Assembly: GCA_023145315.1 (NCBI GenBank)
Contig: JAGLEA010000179.1
Location: forward strand, 1 to 14,628
Direction of reading: 5' to 3'
Source of the DNA: Psychrilyobacter sp.
GTDB lineage: Bacteria > Fusobacteriota > Fusobacteriia > Fusobacteriales > Fusobacteriaceae
Length of the DNA stretch: 14,628 nucleotides
In this document: piece by piece, positions 13,484 to 14,628 of the stretch
Numbering within the stretch: position 1 is the stretch's first letter
Layout: each line of letters starts with the position of its first letter
Program-made: the position numbers and the translations under genes
The notes under the pieces: model-generated
Database searches by the model: none
What the model was told of the DNA's origin: nothing
What the model saw: the letters and a program-made list of their open reading frames with translations, nothing else

Positions 13484-14628
13484 TGAGACCTATAAGATTA
13501 GAGATTGAAGGATTGCAGAGTTTTGCAGAAAAACAAGTTATCGACTTTAAAACCCTTACAGAACATGGACTATTTGGGATATTTGGAAAAACAGGGAGTG
13601 GTAAATCTACAATATTAGATGCAATAACTCTAGCCATCTATGGTGATGTAGTTCGATTAGAAAATTCTGTAGATGATAAATTAATAGATCTTCTAAATAC
13701 AAATTCAGATAAGATAGAGATAAAATTTGTATTTATTTTAGGAGAGCAAGAATATACGATATATAGAAAGTTTCCTAAGATGAAAAAAAAATTAGAGTTT
13801 GGAAGTAAAAAAGTACTGATGTATTGTGGAGATGAAATAATAGCTGAAAAAAATTCAGAGATAAAAAGTAAGGTAGAGGAATTGATAGGTTTATCTATGG
13901 GCGACTTTACCCGTTCAGTAGTTTTACCACAAGGAAAATTCAGTGAATTTTTGAAACTTACAGGAACAGACAAAAGAGATATGTTAGAAAGAATATTTGG
14001 ATTAGAAAAATATGGAAAAAAGCTAACTGCAAAATTAAGGTATGAAAAATCAATAAAACAAAAAGAAATAGAAGCAATAAAAAATCAAATCCAAGGGAAA
14101 GGGGATTTAGATCCTAAAAAAATAGAAGAATTGAAGGAAAAATTAAAAGAACTATTACAAAAAAGAGATGAATTTGATCTAAAAAATACCGAGTTTAACA
14201 AAAAATATAAGGATAAAGAGGAGGTAAAAGATCTACTCGAAGAGTTTGAAAAACATAATGAAAAAAAGTTAAAATTAGAGGGAAATATTAAAAATATTGA
14301 AGAGCTCAAAATAAATATCGAAAACAATATAGCTGCTCAAAATATAATCGTATTAAATAAAAATAAAAAAACTGTAGTGGAAAAGATTAAAGTCGATGAA
14401 AAGACTAAAATAGATCTTCTAGAAAATTTGGAAAAATTAAAAATAGAGGTAAAAAAAGTAACAATAGAGCTAGAGGACCTAAAGAAAAAAGAGGAAGTTA
14501 TATTAAAAAAGTCAATAGAATTAGAAGTAGATCCAAATAAAAGAGAGGTCTTGAATAAGGTAATAACTATAAAAAAAGATATTGAAAAAGTTGTGAAAAA
14601 ATTAAAAGGTACAACTAATATTCAAGAA
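13483..14628 (+). CDS. sbcC: SbcC, ATPase subunit of the SbcCD exonuclease (3' end outside window)
   Basis: SbcC is the Rad50-like SMC ATPase that tethers DNA and controls SbcD. The 382 codons visible are only the N-terminal part of a protein usually about 900-1100 residues long; no stop occurs before the window ends. The N-terminus MRPIRLEIEGLQSFAEKQVIDF is the characteristic first strand pair. Walker A is GKTGSGKS (35-42). A Q-loop is seen in VVLPQGKFSEFLK, about 110 residues later. From about residue 190 the sequence becomes almost purely Lys/Glu/Ile/Leu, the start of the long antiparallel coiled coil. The zinc hook, signature motif and Walker B lie beyond the window. The ATG at 13483 overlaps the sbcD stop by one base and has GGTGGAG just upstream. 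Confidence 0.95.
   Translation, partial: MRPIRLEIEGLQSFAEKQVIDFKTLTEHGLFGIFGKTGSGKSTILDAITLAIYGDVVRLENSVDDKLIDLLNTNSDKIEIKFVFILGEQEYTIYRKFPKMKKKLEFGSKKVLMYCGDEIIAEKNSEIKSKVEELIGLSMGDFTRSVVLPQGKFSEFLKLTGTDKRDMLERIFGLEKYGKKLTAKLRYEKSIKQKEIEAIKNQIQGKGDLDPKKIEELKEKLKELLQKRDEFDLKNTEFNKKYKDKEEVKDLLEEFEKHNEKKLKLEGNIKNIEELKINIENNIAAQNIIVLNKNKKTVVEKIKVDEKTKIDLLENLEKLKIEVKKVTIELEDLKKKEEVILKKSIELEVDPNKREVLNKVITIKKDIEKVVKKLKGTTNIQE

Noticed and set aside
13446..14327. Minus-strand ORFs opposite sbcC
   Set aside because: Ser/Phe/Leu-rich readings antisense to the Lys/Glu-rich SbcC coiled coil and ATPase domain.
1..14628. CRISPR array, insertion sequence, prophage, tRNA/rRNA or defence island
   Set aside because: No spaced direct repeats, transposase or integrase genes, tRNA cloverleaf sequences or defence-type gene clusters could be found on either strand; sbcCD alone is housekeeping DNA repair.

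Overview
The window is AT-rich (roughly 70% A+T by eye), uses AGA for almost all arginines and carries strong AGGAGG-type ribosome sites. It mixes genes typical of low-GC Firmicutes (a YnzC/UPF0291 protein, a reverse rubrerythrin, a PerR-like operator, short CysE) with an autotransporter beta-barrel that needs an outer membrane. That combination points to Fusobacteriota (a Fusobacterium, Cetobacterium, Ilyobacter or Propionigenium relative). This is inference from gene content; no rRNA is present to settle it.

Layout. 1-1355: 3' end of a large autotransporter, closed by a long hairpin terminator. 1536-3109: cysteine operon cysK-cysE with its own promoter. 3099-4879: a consensus promoter buried in the end of cysE, a leader with an attenuator-like terminator, then the YnzC-like gene and asnS. 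4924-8716 (minus strand): an apparent four-gene operon read right to left, made of a BaiN/YhiN-type flavoprotein, an unrecognised coiled-coil protein, a cyclophilin with an optional membrane anchor, and a cyclophilin lipoprotein with a Thr/Asp-rich tail. 8717-9021: divergent intergenic region with a promoter and PerR-like box for the reverse rubrerythrin gene (9022-9573). 9620-9952 (minus): ArsC/YffB-like thioredoxin-fold protein. 10147-11058: ribokinase. 11128-12186 (minus): tRNA 2-selenouridine synthase MnmH. 12287 to the window end: sbcD and the first third or so of sbcC.

Themes. Genes serve sulfur/cysteine supply, peroxide defence under an anaerobic lifestyle, envelope protein folding, translation and tRNA modification, and DNA end processing (SbcCD). 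Three convergent gene pairs are each separated by a near-perfect palindrome that should terminate transcription in both directions (4895-4922, 9585-9616, 11082-11119).

Most of the window is ordinary chromosomal housekeeping. I see no CRISPR array, transposase, phage gene, tRNA or rRNA, and no convincing new multi-gene system. The points most worth a second look are regulatory: the leader before the YnzC-like gene and asnS, the mirror-image overlapping promoters between mnmH and sbcD, the PerR-like box at the rubrerythrin promoter, and the two possible starts of the upstream cyclophilin.
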